This document shows, piece by piece, positions 51,594 through 59,518 of a DNA stretch of 64,000 bases. The notes beneath the pieces are model-generated. The model was not told where the DNA came from. It worked only from the letters and a program-made list of their open reading frames with translations, and did no database searches. The first letter of the stretch is position 1. Every line of letters begins with the position of its first letter. Position numbers and translations under genes: made by a program. The DNA is from Algihabitans sp965233705. Lineage in GTDB: Bacteria > Pseudomonadota > Alphaproteobacteria > Kiloniellales > DSM-21159. The stretch is taken from assembly GCA_965233705.1 (NCBI GenBank), contig CBDDTF010000002.1, positions 496,001 to 560,000 of the forward strand, written 5' to 3'.

Positions 51594-53315
51594 TCAGGCG
51601 GCCGACGGCGGGGGCGGCTGGGTCGGCGGCTGGGTCGGCGGCGCGGCCTGCCCGGCCACCCGCCAGGCCGGCAGGCGCACGCGCACGCAGGTGCCGCCGG
51701 GCTTGCGGCTGTCGATCTCCAGCCGGCCGCCGTGCAGCTCGACCAGCCCCTTGCTGAGCGGCAGGCCCAGGCCGGTGCCCTGGAACTTGCGCGACAGGGA
51801 GCTGTCGACCTGGCCGAAGGGGGTCAGGGCGACCCGGATCTCCTCGCCGGTCATGCCGATGCCGCTGTCGTCCACGCAGAGCTGGAAGTCGCCGCCGGCG
51901 CCCACGGTGGCCGCCAGCCGGACCCGGCCGCCGCGCTCGGTGAACTTGACGGCATTGCTCAGCAGGTTGAGCAGCACCTGCTTGATGGCGCGCGCGTCGA
52001 GGGTGACCTCGGGCAGCGCCTCGGCCACCTCCAGCTCCAGCGCGATGCCGTTCTCGGCCGCGCGCGGGCGCACCAGCCGGGCGGTCGAGTGGATCAGCCC
52101 GGCCAGGTCGGTCTCCTCCTCGTCGAGCTGCAGCTTGCCGGCCTCGATCTTGGAGACATCGAGAATGTCGTTGATCAGCTCCAGCAGGTGCGCGGCGCTG
52201 TCGTGGATGTCGCGGGCGTACTCGGCGTAGATCGACTTGCCCATCGGCCCGAAGGCCTCGGTCATCATCACCTCGGAGAAGCCGATCACCGCGTTCAGCG
52301 GCGTGCGCAGCTCGTGGCTGATCGCCGCCAGGAACTCGGACTTGGCGCGGTTGGCCGACTCGGCCGCCTCCTTGGCTTGCAGGATGGCACGCTCGCGCAT
52401 GCGTTCGCGGGTCACGTCGTGGGCGGTGCCGCGGTAGCCGGCGAAGGCGCCGCTCTCGGGCGCGTAGACCGGCACGGCCGAGAGGCGGAACAGGTAGGGC
52501 CGCCCCTCGCGGCCGGTCATCTCCACCTCGACGTCGCGGAACGGCCGTCGCCACTGCTCGGTCAGCAGCGCGGTGAGCTGCGGCGACTGCCCGAGGTCGA
52601 GCAGGCTGCGCCCGAGCAGCAGGCGGGGATGCTGGCCCAGGGTCTCGCTGACGCGCTGGCTGACGAAGGTCAGGCGAAGCTCGCGGTCGGTCTCCCAGAC
52701 CCAGTCGCTGACCAGGCGGACGATGTCCTCGAAGCGCTCGCGCATGTCTTCCAGGCGCGTGCCGGTCGGGGCCGCCGGCGCCCGCGACAGGCGGCCGGAG
52801 ATCAGCCGCAGGCTGCCGTCGGCGGCGAGGCAGACCGAGAGGTCGACCAGCAGCGTCTCCTCGCCGCCGGGCAGCGCGACGCGCTGGCGCTGGCGCGGCA
52901 GGGTGCGCCAGCTATCGCCGCGCAGCTCGGGCGGCGCCGGCTCCTCGCAGGTGGCGCAGGCCTCGGCGATCAGCCGATCCATCAGCTCCGGCGCGGCGGC
53001 CTCGAGCAGGGGCAGCAGGGCCTGCATCGCCGCGTTGGCATGCAGCAGCCGGCCGTCCGGGTCGGCGAGGAAGCTGGCCTCGGCCTCCTCGCATTGCCGC
53101 TGCAGGCCGAGCAGCAGCAGCTCCTCCACCGCGGGCGCGGCGTCGAGGGGGCTCGCCTCGCCGGGCGTCCCGGCGGCCGCGTCGCCCGACTCCGCGGCGT
53201 CGCGCGCCTCGGGCGTGGGGCGATCCGGGGACGCGTCGCCGCCCGTTATGCGGGACGACCTGTCCGCATTGGCGGGGCGCGGTCGGGCGCGGGCATCAGC
53301 CATGGTGCTCGGCAT
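51594..53315 (-). CDS. Cytoplasmic PAS sensor histidine kinase with PleC/DivJ-like core
   Basis: A 573-aa kinase without membrane helices. A PAS-like domain covers about 75-165, a second PAS/PAC domain about 195-305 and the dimerisation domain 325-395, with phosphorylated H334 in SHELRTPLNAVIGFSEVM. The ATPase domain is 430-550 (NLLSNAVKFTE, DSGIGM, GTGLGLPLS). The H-box region with EAFGP...YAEYARDIHDS...LLELINDILDVSKIEAGK is very like PleC/DivJ-type kinases, which act on DivK/PleD. The C-terminus is a Pro/Gln tail. It lies 12 bp after a DUF2336 gene; two ATGs (53315, 53303) are possible. Confidence 0.92.
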   Translation of the reverse strand: MPSTMADARARPRPANADRSSRITGGDASPDRPTPEARDAAESGDAAAGTPGEASPLDAAPAVEELLLLGLQRQCEEAEASFLADPDGRLLHANAAMQALLPLLEAAAPELMDRLIAEACATCEEPAPPELRGDSWRTLPRQRQRVALPGGEETLLVDLSVCLAADGSLRLISGRLSRAPAAPTGTRLEDMRERFEDIVRLVSDWVWETDRELRLTFVSQRVSETLGQHPRLLLGRSLLDLGQSPQLTALLTEQWRRPFRDVEVEMTGREGRPYLFRLSAVPVYAPESGAFAGYRGTAHDVTRERMRERAILQAKEAAESANRAKSEFLAAISHELRTPLNAVIGFSEVMMTEAFGPMGKSIYAEYARDIHDSAAHLLELINDILDVSKIEAGKLQLDEEETDLAGLIHSTARLVRPRAAENGIALELEVAEALPEVTLDARAIKQVLLNLLSNAVKFTERGGRVRLAATVGAGGDFQLCVDDSGIGMTGEEIRVALTPFGQVDSSLSRKFQGTGLGLPLSKGLVELHGGRLEIDSRKPGGTCVRVRLPAWRVAGQAAPPTQPPTQPPPPSAA

Positions 53316-53327
53316 GTCCGGGGGTCA

Positions 53328-54485
53328 TTATCCGGCAACTCGGTTCAGCCGGCCTTCTTCGACCCGTTTGAGCGCATAGAGATACTCCGGATTGCGCTGC
53401 CAGCGGCGCAGCACCTGCTGGGCCGCCTCGGGCTTGACCCGGTCGAACAGCGCGATCACGCGGGACAGCTCGCGCGGGTCCACCACCTGGTCGCCGGGGC
53501 GGCCCTTGCGGCTGAGCAGGAAGACCGAGGTGAAGCTGGGCTTGTCGACCTGCAGCGCCCGGCAGGCGATCACCAGCCCCTCGCCGCCGGGCTCGTAGAT
53601 CAGCCGCCCCATCAGGCGCCGGCGCAGGCCGGTCATCTCCGCGAACATCGCCTCGAACAGCGCGATCTCGCCCTGGCGCAGGGTCTTGACCAGCATGTCG
53701 GGGGTCAGGCGCCGCTCCTCGGCCAGGCGGCGGGCCAGCCGGCTGGCCGCGTCCTCGGCCGGCTCGCTGGCCGTCTCCGGCACGGGCAGCGTCTCGACCG
53801 TCTTCTCGGTGATCTCCTCCAGCAGATCGTCGAGCTCGGTGGGGTCGATGTCGAAATGGTCGAGCACGTAGCTGCGCAGGGCGGCGCCGACCCACAGGCA
53901 CATGCGCCGGGCCAGCTCCGGCGAGAGGTCGCTGCGCCGCACCAGCGGTTCCTGGTAGGTGTCGACGCGCCGGCTCTCCTCGACCAGATACTCCAGGGTC
54001 GCCTCGGAGATGCGGGCGTTGGGGTTGTCGAGCAGCGCCTTGATGACGTCGGCGTTGCCCGCTTCCACCAGGGCGTCGGAGACCTGCTCGCTGACCTCCC
54101 GGCGCATCGCGATGGAGAGCTGGTGCTGCTGCGTGCGGTGGCGCACGATCTCGATCAGGTCGATGTCGCGCAGCACGTTGGAGGTGAGCAGCACGGGGCG
54201 CGAGACCTCGATCTCGTCGTTGGCCAGCAGCTTGACGATCTCCAGCGGCGCGTCGTCGCGCTGCGCCAGCCGCTCGCTCAGCTCGCGGCGGACCCGCATC
54301 TCCACGTCGCGGATCAGCTTGCAGAGGATGTCGGTCATCAGCGCGCGTTCGCGCTCGTTGAGGTAATGGCTCTCCTCGGAGAAGAGGTCCGTGACCGTGT
54401 CCAGCAAGCGCCGCCGACCCTCGGCGGACTTGTTCCGGGCCAGGCCCAGGAGCTGGTCGAGTTCGCGATGGACGCCCATGTTCAC
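53328..54485 (-). CDS. DUF2336 (HEAT-like) domain protein
   Basis: A 385-aa helical protein; the DUF2336 region spans about 30-250 and shows HEAT-like helix pairs (for example DAPLEIVKLLANDEIEVSRPVLL, repeated in pattern in NADVIKALLDNPNARISEATLE). No enzymatic motif is seen. DUF2336 proteins are characteristic of alphaproteobacteria and often lie beside signalling genes. The GTG start has GAAGGA five nt upstream; an ATG two codons later is the alternative. It is upstream of the histidine kinase and separated by 12 bp, so it is likely a partner or scaffold. Confidence 0.88.
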   Translation of the reverse strand: MNMGVHRELDQLLGLARNKSAEGRRRLLDTVTDLFSEESHYLNERERALMTDILCKLIRDVEMRVRRELSERLAQRDDAPLEIVKLLANDEIEVSRPVLLTSNVLRDIDLIEIVRHRTQQHQLSIAMRREVSEQVSDALVEAGNADVIKALLDNPNARISEATLEYLVEESRRVDTYQEPLVRRSDLSPELARRMCLWVGAALRSYVLDHFDIDPTELDDLLEEITEKTVETLPVPETASEPAEDAASRLARRLAEERRLTPDMLVKTLRQGEIALFEAMFAEMTGLRRRLMGRLIYEPGGEGLVIACRALQVDKPSFTSVFLLSRKGRPGDQVVDPRELSRVIALFDRVKPEAAQQVLRRWQRNPEYLYALKRVEEGRLNRVAG

Positions 54486-54620
54486 GTCAGTCCTTCGAAG
54501 GCGCTCGGTCCCGCGCGCCCTCCGGCGGCGGATCGGCGCCGCGGCGGCCGGGGCTGGCGGCTCCGTCCCCTCGGCGTTGCCGACCGGTATGCATCTGGGC
54601 GTCAGGGTTGAGCGGACGGC

Positions 54621-54636
54621 GTAAATTTTGTCTTAA
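54621..54636 (-). promoter_or_regulatory. Near-consensus CtrA-type site upstream of the DUF2336-kinase operon
   Basis: On the minus strand TTAA-GACAAAA-TTTAC, one mismatch from TTAA-N7-TTAAC. It lies 136 bp upstream of the GTG start. The other parts of the 378-base gap (54486-54863) include a small hairpin GCGGT/ACCGC near 54640-54654, two near-identical GCCGGGGGGTGC units near 54757-54784 and no gene. Confidence 0.4.
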
Positions 54637-54863
54637 AGCGGCGGTATTTCACCGCGCCATATCAGGAGTTTAGCACGAATTTCTAAGGTTGGTGCCGGGC
54701 GCACCCCTTGTGGCGTAAGGCCTTCGGATAGGTTGCGCCGGCGCAACGGGCGATGGGCCGGGGGGTGCGCCGGGGGGTGCGCCGGGGCCGCAGCGGGGCG
54801 GTGCGCGCGGCCGCCCGGCCGGCCTTTACCTTCGGTTAAGCTTTGCTGCTTTACCCTGGCGAC

Positions 54864-55100
54864 ATGGAGATCAACACGGGACAGGTGCGTCTCGGCACCG
54901 ACTTCTTCCAGGCGCTGCAGGGCCTGCCCCGCGCGGAGCAGGCGCCGATGCCGGGTGCCGCCGCCGCCAACAAGGCGGCCGCCGCGGTGTCCCAGCCGGT
55001 CAGCGCCGAGGGGATCGAGGCTGCAGAGTCCGCGGCCCGCGCCGCCGCCGAGTCCGGCGAGATGAAGCCGCGCGGCACCTACCTCGACCTGCGCGCCTGA
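54864..55100 (+). CDS. Small hypothetical protein
   Basis: A 78-aa ORF (MEINTGQVRLGTDFFQALQG) with an Ala-rich middle and the end MKPRGTYLDLRA. There is no membrane segment or known motif. The conserved-looking ends make coding likely, but there is no strong ribosome site, so confidence is moderate. It lies between the divergent DUF2336 operon and the convergent olsA gene. Confidence 0.5.
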   Translation: MEINTGQVRLGTDFFQALQGLPRAEQAPMPGAAAANKAAAAVSQPVSAEGIEAAESAARAAAESGEMKPRGTYLDLRA

Positions 55101-55172
55101 GTTTTCCTCGACGAGCTCTCCCTTGCGAACGGCCGGCGGGCGGGCCCGTCGCGACGGGCCATGCCGACAACC

Positions 55173-55216
55173 GGCGTTCAGGCGGCGTTCAGGCGGCGTT
55201 CAGGCGGCGTTCAGGC
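55173..55216. repeat. 11-bp tandem repeat at the olsA stop codon
   Basis: Four perfect units of GGCGTTCAGGC. Each unit holds TCA (TGA on the minus strand) and the period is not a multiple of three, so stops occur in all three minus-strand frames. The olsA stop (55213-55211) is one of these. Confidence 0.9.
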
Positions 55217-56071
55217 CGGGTCGGCCGCCGCGGCCGCGCCGGGGGCCGGGTGCGCGGCGCGTTCGGCCGGGTTGGGCCGCGGCAGCGCGCGCCCGGACAG
55301 CGCGGCGGCGAGCCCGCGCGAGACGGCGGCGCCGCAGTAGCCGGCCAGGGCCTTGCGGCTGCCGAAGTCGTCGAGCGTCACCGGCTCGTGGAACTCCACC
55401 ACCACGGTCAGGTCGCCCATGCCCAGCGCCTGCGGCAGATGGCTGCCCATGTCCATGTCGCCGTACCAGGCGAAGAAGGGGCGCAGGTAGCGCCCCATCG
55501 GCACGCCGTCGAGCAGGGTGTAGGCGATGGTGACCGGCTGCACCAGCAGCGGCTCGCCATGGGGGCGCCGTTCCGCCACCGAAAAGAGCGCCGACTTGAA
55601 GGGCAGCACGAAGGTGCCGTCGCTGCTGGTGCCCTCGGGAAAGAGGACCAGGTCGTCGCCCGCCTCCAGCCGCCGAGTCATCTCGTCGCGGTGGCTGCCG
55701 GTTTGGCCGCGCCGCCGGTCGACGAACACCGAGCGCTGCAGCTTGGCCAGCACGCCGAAGCCGGGCCAGTCGGCGATCTCCGCCTTGGCCACGAAGGAGC
55801 ACTTCAGCACCGAGCCCAGCACGGTGATGTCGAGGTAGGAGGCGTGGTTGGCGACGTAGAGCGTCGGATGCACCTCGGAGGGGCGGCCGCGCACCTCCAC
55901 CGCGATCCCCAGGATGCGCACGACCCGCCGGTGGTACCAGTAGGGCAGCCGCTTTTGCAGCGGCAGGTTCAGCTTGACCAGCAGCCACTGCAGCGGGATC
56001 GCCGCCAGGGTCAGCAGCAGAAACAAGAAGATGCGGCGCGCCGCCAAGATATAGGAGCCGGGATACTCCAT
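55211..56071 (-). CDS. olsA: Acyltransferase of the PlsC/OlsA family
   Basis: A 286-aa membrane-bound acyltransferase with an N-terminal membrane helix (FLFLLLTLAAIPLQWLLV), the H-x4-D catalytic motif NHASYLD (H76, D81), PEGTSSDG, and a Pro/Ala-rich C-terminus. It follows an OlsB-type gene by 10 bp. OlsA transfers an acyl chain to lyso-ornithine lipid; a general 1-acyl-G3P acyltransferase role is the alternative. Operon context favours ornithine lipid. The stop codon lies inside an 11-bp tandem repeat. Confidence 0.9.
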   Translation of the reverse strand: MEYPGSYILAARRIFLFLLLTLAAIPLQWLLVKLNLPLQKRLPYWYHRRVVRILGIAVEVRGRPSEVHPTLYVANHASYLDITVLGSVLKCSFVAKAEIADWPGFGVLAKLQRSVFVDRRRGQTGSHRDEMTRRLEAGDDLVLFPEGTSSDGTFVLPFKSALFSVAERRPHGEPLLVQPVTIAYTLLDGVPMGRYLRPFFAWYGDMDMGSHLPQALGMGDLTVVVEFHEPVTLDDFGSRKALAGYCGAAVSRGLAAALSGRALPRPNPAERAAHPAPGAAAAADPA

Positions 56072-56081
56072 GGTCCGGTGC

Positions 56082-56921
56082 CTAGTCTTCCCCGGCCCGC
56101 TCGCGGGTCAGGTGGCGCTTGTAGCGGTCGGTGACCAGGTCGGTCTTGACGACGACGCAGACGTCGGTGGTGCCGAACTCGGCGTCGACCACCGCGCCGT
56201 CGCCGACGAAGCCGCCCAGCCGGAGGTAGCCCTTGACCAGCGGCGGCAGCGCCTGCAGCGCCGCTTTCGGGTCGAAGCCGTCGGGCGGCAACCGGTCCAT
56301 CTTGACGAAGAGCTCCGGCAGCGCGCGCGGCCGCAGCCCCGGCGGGGCGAGGTGGTGATAGTAGAGGTAGGTGAGCTGCTCGCCCACCGCGTCGGGATCG
56401 ACGGTCGGCAGGCTGGCGCAGCCGAACATCAGGTCGACGCCGAAGTGCATGACGTAGTCGGCGATGCCGCGCCAGACGAGCTGCATGTTGGCGCCGGCGC
56501 GGTAGTCGGGGTGCACGCAGGAGCGGCCCAGCTCCATCACCTCGCCCTGATAGGCCTCGAGCGGCGAGATGTCGTACTCGGTGGCGGTGTAGAAGCCGCC
56601 GGCGCGCGCGGCTGCCGCGCGGCGCATGAAGCGGTAGGTGCCGATCACCTTGCCCGGCTCCGGGTCGCCCTCGCCGCCGGCGTCGGCGTCGAACACCAGC
56701 AGGTGGTCGCAGAAGCCGTCGAAGCGGTCGAACTCGCGCTTGGCCGCCGCCTGCTCCGGCGTCGGCTTGGCCGCCATCTCCTCGACGAAGACCCGGTAGC
56801 GCAGGGCCTGAGAGGCGGCGACCTCCGCCGCGGTCTCGGCCAGGCGCAGGCGGAAGTTGCGCGAGCGGATATCGACCGGGCGCGCGGCGTAGGCCGTGGG
56901 CGGGGCGGGCAGATCGTTCAT
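56082..56921 (-). CDS. olsB: L-ornithine N(alpha)-acyltransferase (OlsB type)
   Basis: A 279-aa GNAT-like acyltransferase that makes lyso-ornithine lipid from ornithine and acyl-ACP. Recognised by ELGRSCVHPDYRAGANMQLVWRG, FGCASLPTVDPDAV and VFVEEMAAKPTPEQAAAKREFDRFD. ATG 56921 overlaps the fur stop by 4 bp (ATGA), so it is translationally coupled to an iron regulator. It is followed by the olsA-type gene. Confidence 0.93.
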   Translation of the reverse strand: MNDLPAPPTAYAARPVDIRSRNFRLRLAETAAEVAASQALRYRVFVEEMAAKPTPEQAAAKREFDRFDGFCDHLLVFDADAGGEGDPEPGKVIGTYRFMRRAAAARAGGFYTATEYDISPLEAYQGEVMELGRSCVHPDYRAGANMQLVWRGIADYVMHFGVDLMFGCASLPTVDPDAVGEQLTYLYYHHLAPPGLRPRALPELFVKMDRLPPDGFDPKAALQALPPLVKGYLRLGGFVGDGAVVDAEFGTTDVCVVVKTDLVTDRYKRHLTRERAGED

Positions 56922-57451
56922 GAAGGCGCCTTCGCCGCCGCCGTGGCTTTCGGATCGGCGCCCTCGGCCCCGCCGCCCTCGGCCCCGTTGTCCGCGGTCG
57001 CGTCGTCCGCGGTCGCCTCGCCTGCGGCGGCTTCGGGATCGCGCCGGCCGAGCTTGACGCCGTAGAGTTCGAGCCGATGGTCGATCAGCCGGTAGCCGAG
57101 TCGCTTGGCGATCGCTTCCTGCAGGCGCTCGATCTCCGGGTCGACGAACTCGATCACCTCGCCGGTGTTCATGTCGATCAGGTGGTCGTGGTGCTCCTGC
57201 GGCGACTCCTCATACCGCGCGCGCCCGTCGCCGAAGTCGTGGCGGGTGAGGATGCTGGCCTCCTCGAACAGCTTGACCGTGCGATAGACGGTGGCGATCG
57301 AGATGCGCGGGTCGATCCGCGTCGCCCGGCGGTAGACCTGCTCCACGTCGGGATGGTCGGTGGCCTCGGACAGCACGCGCGCAATGGTGCGCCGCTGCTC
57401 GGTCATCTTCAGGCCCTTGTCCGCGCACAGCTTCTCGATGCGGTCCGGCAT
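56918..57451 (-). CDS. fur: Fur-family regulator
   Basis: A 177-aa metal-dependent repressor with the winged-helix domain (MPDRIEKLCADKGLKMTEQRRTIARVL), ISIATVYRTVKLF for DNA recognition, and the metal site HHDH (87-90) with H33. The zinc CxxC pairs of E. coli Fur are absent, as in alphaproteobacterial Fur/Mur. There is a 40-residue Ala/Asp/Gly C-terminal tail (about 138-177), longer than usual. I chose ATG 57451 because the N-terminus then matches alphaproteobacterial Fur; longer starts at 57469 or 57481 are possible. It leads the operon fur-olsB-olsA. Confidence 0.92.
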   Translation of the reverse strand: MPDRIEKLCADKGLKMTEQRRTIARVLSEATDHPDVEQVYRRATRIDPRISIATVYRTVKLFEEASILTRHDFGDGRARYEESPQEHHDHLIDMNTGEVIEFVDPEIERLQEAIAKRLGYRLIDHRLELYGVKLGRRDPEAAAGEATADDATADNGAEGGGAEGADPKATAAAKAPS

Positions 57452-57664
57452 GGCGTCGTGATTCGTCACCCTGATGGCCACCGCGCCGGTCGGCGCGGCC
57501 CTCTCTGTTCGCAAGACGGCGCTTCTCTCGCCACGACCGCCCCGGGACGGTCACGGCCTCACGACCGCACTATAAGAACAGCGCAACGGCGCCGCCAGCC
57601 ATGCGGCTCGCGACGCCGTGTACCCAGTCCCCGAAGCGGGGATCGACCGAAGGAAAAGCCGGGC

Positions 57665-58075
57665 TCAGCCGCGGCGTGCGCGCGTGCCCAGGCCGATTTC
57701 CTTGGCCAGCTTGCTGCGCTGCTTGGCGTAGTTCGGGGCGACCATGGGATAGTCCGGCGCCAAGCCCCACTTCTCGCGGTACTCTTCCGGCGTCATATCG
57801 TAGGCCGTCTTGAGATGCCGCTTGAGCATCTTCAGCTTCTTCCCGTCTTCCAGGCAGACGATGTAGTCGGGATGGACCGACTTCTTGATCGGAACCGCCG
57901 GCACGGGCTTTTCCGCCTCCTTCTCCGCCTGCCCGCCGACGTTCGACAGCGTCGTGTACACATCGCGGATCAGTGTGGGCAGGTCGGCGACCGCCACCGA
58001 GTTGTTCTGCACGTGCGCTGCCACGATATTGGCGGTCAGCGACAGCAGCTCGCTGGGTTTTGCCTGTTCGGACAT
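57665..58075 (-). CDS. mucR: MucR/Ros-family transcriptional regulator
   Basis: A 136-aa MucR/Ros regulator with an N-terminal oligomerisation region and the prokaryotic zinc finger: C74-x2-D77 and H87 as ligands in VCLEDGKKLKMLKRHLKTAYDM. TPEEYREKWGLAPDYPMVAPNYAKQRSKLAKEIGLG, given here in two overlapping parts (TPEEYREKWGLAPDYPM and PNYAKQRSKLAKEIGLG), is the family signature. MucR proteins repress exopolysaccharide, motility and virulence genes as H-NS-like proteins. The GGAGC ribosome site is weak but the promoter is strong. Confidence 0.95.
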   Translation of the reverse strand: MSEQAKPSELLSLTANIVAAHVQNNSVAVADLPTLIRDVYTTLSNVGGQAEKEAEKPVPAVPIKKSVHPDYIVCLEDGKKLKMLKRHLKTAYDMTPEEYREKWGLAPDYPMVAPNYAKQRSKLAKEIGLGTRARRG

Positions 58076-58110
58076 GGTGGATGTTTGCTCCAAGAGTAAG
58101 AATCCCGGCC

Positions 58111-58139
58111 TGTATATCGACAGTGATTGCAGCTTGCAA
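58111..58139 (-). promoter_or_regulatory. Promoter of mucR with overlapping palindrome
   Basis: On the minus strand TTGCAA (58139-58134), 17 bases, TATACA (58116-58111), giving a start near 58104. The perfect palindrome AATGATCATT (58138-58147) touches the -35 box and may be an operator. Confidence 0.65.
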
Positions 58140-58237
58140 TGATCATTATTGACACTAAAGAAAATCTTCGCGCAAGCCCGCAATGCCTCTTTATGGACGA
58201 AAATCCCTAGCGAGACGACGGGCATGAGGAGGCGGTT

Positions 58238-58738
58238 TCAACTCGCTTCCAGGCCCGCTACCAAAAGCAGAGCGTCAATCCTCGCCGCCTTCCAGCGCTG
58301 GTAGTAAGCCGGCCGCCGGCCGATTTCGCGGAATCCCATCGCCCTGTAAAGGGCGCGGGCCGGGGCGTTGTCTTCCGCGACCTCCAAGAACAGCCGCCGC
58401 GCTCCGGCCGCCCGCATCGGCTCCCGGGCCGTCCGCAGCAGGTGCCGGGCCACCCCCCGGCGGCGCGCCGTGGGCCGGACGCAGAGCGTCAGCACCTCCG
58501 CTTCGTCCGCCGCGACGCGCCACAGCAGGAAGCCCAGCGGCGTGCCGGCGTCGGCCGGTGCCTGCGCGGCCAGCAGCCCGGCGGTGCCGGGCAGCGCCAG
58601 CAGCTCGCCGAAGGCGCGCGCGGACCAAGGCGCGTCGGGGAAGCTCTCGGCGTGTAGCGCCGCCAGCAGCGCCGGGTCGGCCCCGCCCAGGGGGCGCAGC
58701 CACACTCCCTCCTCCGCCGCGGGCGGCTCGATCGTCAT
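58238..58738 (-). CDS. rimI: Ribosomal-protein-alanine N-acetyltransferase RimI
   Basis: A 166-aa GNAT acetyltransferase for the N-terminus of S18. LCVRPTARRRGVARHLL is the AcCoA-binding loop and LEVAEDNAPARALYRAMGFREIGRRPAYY the substrate side. ATG 58738 overlaps the tsaB stop by 4 bp, the usual tsaB-rimI pairing. Length is normal. Confidence 0.93.
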   Translation of the reverse strand: MTIEPPAAEEGVWLRPLGGADPALLAALHAESFPDAPWSARAFGELLALPGTAGLLAAQAPADAGTPLGFLLWRVAADEAEVLTLCVRPTARRRGVARHLLRTAREPMRAAGARRLFLEVAEDNAPARALYRAMGFREIGRRPAYYQRWKAARIDALLLVAGLEAS

Positions 58739-59484
58739 CCGGCCGCACGCGGCTTGGGCCGGGTGACGTCGGGCGGGCGCAGGTAGAGCGGCGTCGCCGG
58801 CGGCAGACCGGCGGCTCCGCTGGCGCCCCCGGCGCCGGGGGCGCCAGCGGCGGCCAGGGCCAGCAGGTGGTGGGCGTCGAGCCCGGCCGCGGCGGGCGGC
58901 AGCCGCAGGTCGCGCCCGGCCGCGCGCAGGGCGGGCGCCGCCCGTTCGGCGCCGTCGCCGCACAGCGCCAGGGGCCCCGGCGGCAACAGGGCGTCGAGAT
59001 GCTCGGGCGCCGCCGCGAAGGGCTTGCCCTCGGGCCAGACCTGCACGAACAGCTCGGCGCGCTTGGACTCGATCACCGCGACCACCTGGCGGCCGCGGCG
59101 GTCCGCCGGGTCGAGGGCGGCGGCGGCGAGGGCGAAGCTGGTGGCGGCGAACAGCGGCTGGCCGCCGGCCAGCGCCAGGCCGCGCGCGGCCGCCAGGCCG
59201 ATGCGCAGGCCGGTGAAGCCGCCCGGCCCGCGGGTGGTGGCGATCAGATCGAGGTCGGCGTAGTCCAGCCCGGCCTCGGCCAGCACGGCGGCGATCAGGT
59301 CGAACAGCCGCTCGCCGTGACCGCGCGCCCGCTCCTCGCGGCGGGCGGCCAGCAGCACGCCGTCGCGGCCCAGCGCCACCGAGAGGGCGCGCCCGGCGCA
59401 GTCGAACGCCAGGATGACGCGGGGGGCACCGGCCTGCGACGCGGGCGGCGCGGTGCCGGCGGTGGCCGGCGCGGGCGCCGTCAT
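58735..59484 (-). CDS. tsaB: tRNA threonylcarbamoyladenosine synthase subunit TsaB
   Basis: A 249-aa inactive-kinase-fold partner of TsaD/TsaE in t6A tRNA modification. Key pieces are ILAFDCAGRALSVAL, RGHGERLFDLIAAVLAEAGL and TTRGPGGFTGLRIGLAAARGLA. The start is ATG 59484 (MTAPAPATAG); the long upstream reading into the next gene's strand is not real. An Ala/Gly-rich insert near 225 is low-complexity. It is coupled to rimI by ATGA. Confidence 0.93.
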   Translation of the reverse strand: MTAPAPATAGTAPPASQAGAPRVILAFDCAGRALSVALGRDGVLLAARREERARGHGERLFDLIAAVLAEAGLDYADLDLIATTRGPGGFTGLRIGLAAARGLALAGGQPLFAATSFALAAAALDPADRRGRQVVAVIESKRAELFVQVWPEGKPFAAAPEHLDALLPPGPLALCGDGAERAAPALRAAGRDLRLPPAAAGLDAHHLLALAAAGAPGAGGASGAAGLPPATPLYLRPPDVTRPKPRAAG

Positions 59485-59518
59485 GGCCGTGCGGCCCGCG
59501 GGAAACGGCGCGGGCAGC

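Noticed and set aside
54833..54858. TTAAGCTTTGCTGCTTTAC before the small 78-aa ORF as a CtrA box
   Set aside because: The half-sites are ten bases apart instead of seven, and the second half is TTTAC rather than TTAAC.
58138..58147. AATGATCATT upstream of mucR as a classical Fur box
   Set aside because: It is only a 10-bp palindrome and does not match the 19-bp Fur consensus well enough to assign to Fur; kept only as an unassigned operator candidate.
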